Origin: Bacillota bacterium
GTDB lineage: Bacteria > Bacillota > Sulfobacillia > Thermaerobacterales > Thermaerobacteraceae
Assembly (NCBI GenBank): GCA_003242195.1
Contig: QGUQ01000082.1
Coordinates: forward strand, 1-7,625
DNA: 7,625 bases
Reading direction: 5' to 3'
Shown here: positions 6,760 through 7,625 of the stretch, piece after piece
Position numbering within the stretch: the stretch's first letter is position 1
How the letters are laid out: each line of letters starts with the position of its first letter
Notes under the pieces: model-generated
The model's database searches: none
What the model was told of the DNA's origin: nothing
What the model saw: the letters and a program-made list of their open reading frames with translations, nothing else
Program-made: the position numbers and the translations under genes

Positions 6760-7625
6760 TCACAGGGGGATGACGTCCACCTCCGCCCCCGCGGGCAGCG
6801 CCTCCACCGTCAGGGGAATGTGGACGAACCCGTCGGCGCCCGTCAGCGCCGTGATCAGCCCGGACTTGCGCGGCTGCGGGCGGGCCGTCCACTCGTCACC
6901 CGAGCGGCGGAGGCTCACGGGCACGAACTCCTCCCGGTCCCGGGGCCGCCGCAGCTCCCCTTCCAGCCGCGCCCGGAGGCGGGGCCCGGGACCGGCCGAT
7001 TCCTCCATTCCCATCAGCCGCCCCAAGACCGGGCGGACGAACAGGCGATAGCCCACCAGTGCCGACACCGGGTTGCCGGGCAGGCCGAACACGGGCGTAC
7101 GGCCGGCCAAGGCGAAGAGGGTCGGCTTGCCGGGCTTCAGGGCCACCCCGTGCAGGATGACGCCCGGTTCCGGCAGCTCCTCGGCCAGCTCCGCCGTCAG
7201 GTCCCGCTCGCCCACCGAGCTCCCGCCGGAGATCAACACCAGGTCCGCCGCCGCCAGCGCTTCCGCCAGGGCGCGCCGCCCCGCCTCCAGGTCGTCGGGC
7301 ACGTGGAGGGGCGCCAGGGGCAGGCCGCCGTCCTCGCGGACGGCCGCCGCCAGGGCGGTGCCGTTGATGTCGCGGATCTGGCCGGGACCGGGCCTGGCCG
7401 CGGGCGGCACCAGTTCGTCCCCCGTGACCAGGATGGAGACCACCGGCCGCCGGGCGACCCTCACCCGCGTCACGCCGGCGCCCGCCAGGGCGCCCAGGTC
7501 CGCGGGCCGCAGGCGGCGGCCGGGGGGCAGGATGGCCGTGCCGGCGACGGCGTCCTCCCCCGGGCGATGACGTTGTCGCCAGGGCCCGCGAAGCGATGGA
7601 CCGCCACCCAGGGGCCTTCCACCGT
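6760..7625 (-). CDS. moeA: Molybdopterin molybdenumtransferase MoeA, partial with apparent frameshift
   Basis: Inserts molybdate into adenylated molybdopterin. The window holds the C-terminal two-thirds; the 5' end lies beyond 7625. Readable regions are GEDAVAGTAILPPG and the linker to the MoCF-binding domain (ILVTGDEL, SGGSSVGERD, LKPGKPTLFA, FGLPGNPVSALVGYRL), then the C-terminal beta-barrel domain ending EVDVIPL. From 7560 to the right edge the MoeA protein continues in a different frame: reading from 7625 gives VAVHRFAGPGDNVIAR, which should join directly to GEDAVAG. A C run of five (7557-7561) would restore one frame if it had six, so I infer a one-base deletion, either a sequencing error or a real mutation. 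A GTG at 7473 could start an orphan 237-residue frame, but that would remove domains the family needs. It is followed by moaC and mogA on the same strand. Confidence 0.88.
   Translation of the reverse strand, partial: GGRPLGGGPSLRGPWRQRHRPGEDAVAGTAILPPGRRLRPADLGALAGAGVTRVRVARRPVVSILVTGDELVPPAARPGPGQIRDINGTALAAAVREDGGLPLAPLHVPDDLEAGRRALAEALAAADLVLISGGSSVGERDLTAELAEELPEPGVILHGVALKPGKPTLFALAGRTPVFGLPGNPVSALVGYRLFVRPVLGRLMGMEESAGPGPRLRARLEGELRRPRDREEFVPVSLRRSGDEWTARPQPRKSGLITALTGADGFVHIPLTVEALPAGAEVDVIPL

Noticed and set aside
6086..6892. Minus-strand frame that would extend Mog to 459 residues
   Set aside because: It passes through moaC and the end of moeA in another frame; only the part after 6085 shows family motifs.
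5420..7051. Long plus-strand frame opposite mogA, moaC and moeA
   Set aside because: Antisense to three recognised genes, Arg/Ser/Pro-rich translation typical of shadow frames.

Overview
This is GC-rich, tightly packed DNA in which every credible gene reads on the minus strand. The protein sequences (GroES/GroEL under a perfect CIRCE operator, a GuaA of Firmicutes type) and the Shine-Dalgarno/sigma-A style signals fit a high-GC Firmicute. A Thermaerobacter- or Symbiobacterium-like lineage is my best guess, but that is an inference and not a match I could check.

Layout in the direction of transcription (right to left). (1) 7625-5513: a molybdenum cofactor cluster with the 3' part of moeA (cut by the window edge and carrying an apparent -1 frameshift near 7557-7561), moaC with an unusual C-terminal tail, and a mogA/moaB-type gene that overlaps moaC by 19 bases. 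(2) 5448-3229: the groES-groEL chaperonin operon with a sigma-A promoter, CIRCE operator, long G-rich leader and a 14-bp intrinsic terminator. (3) 3191-1548: guaA (GMP synthase), probably started at a TTG (3113) rather than the upstream ATG. (4) 1547-960: a less GC-rich regulatory region with direct and inverted repeats, a probable promoter, a previously easy-to-miss 29-residue hydrophobic peptide gene with an exceptionally strong ribosome binding site, and a hairpin-rich stretch. (5) 959-9: the membrane-sensor half of a multi-pass protein whose C-terminal part dissolves into poly-C sequence that looks like a contig end or sequencing artefact.

The moe/moa/mog genes act in successive late and early steps of one pathway: MoaC makes cyclic pyranopterin monophosphate, Mog adenylylates molybdopterin and MoeA inserts molybdate. 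GroES/GroEL and GuaA are housekeeping genes sharing only strand and location with them. The most interesting part is the small peptide gene followed by a structured leader and an 8-helix membrane sensor: a possible peptide/receptor or small membrane protein/sensor pair, not assignable to a known family from sequence alone.
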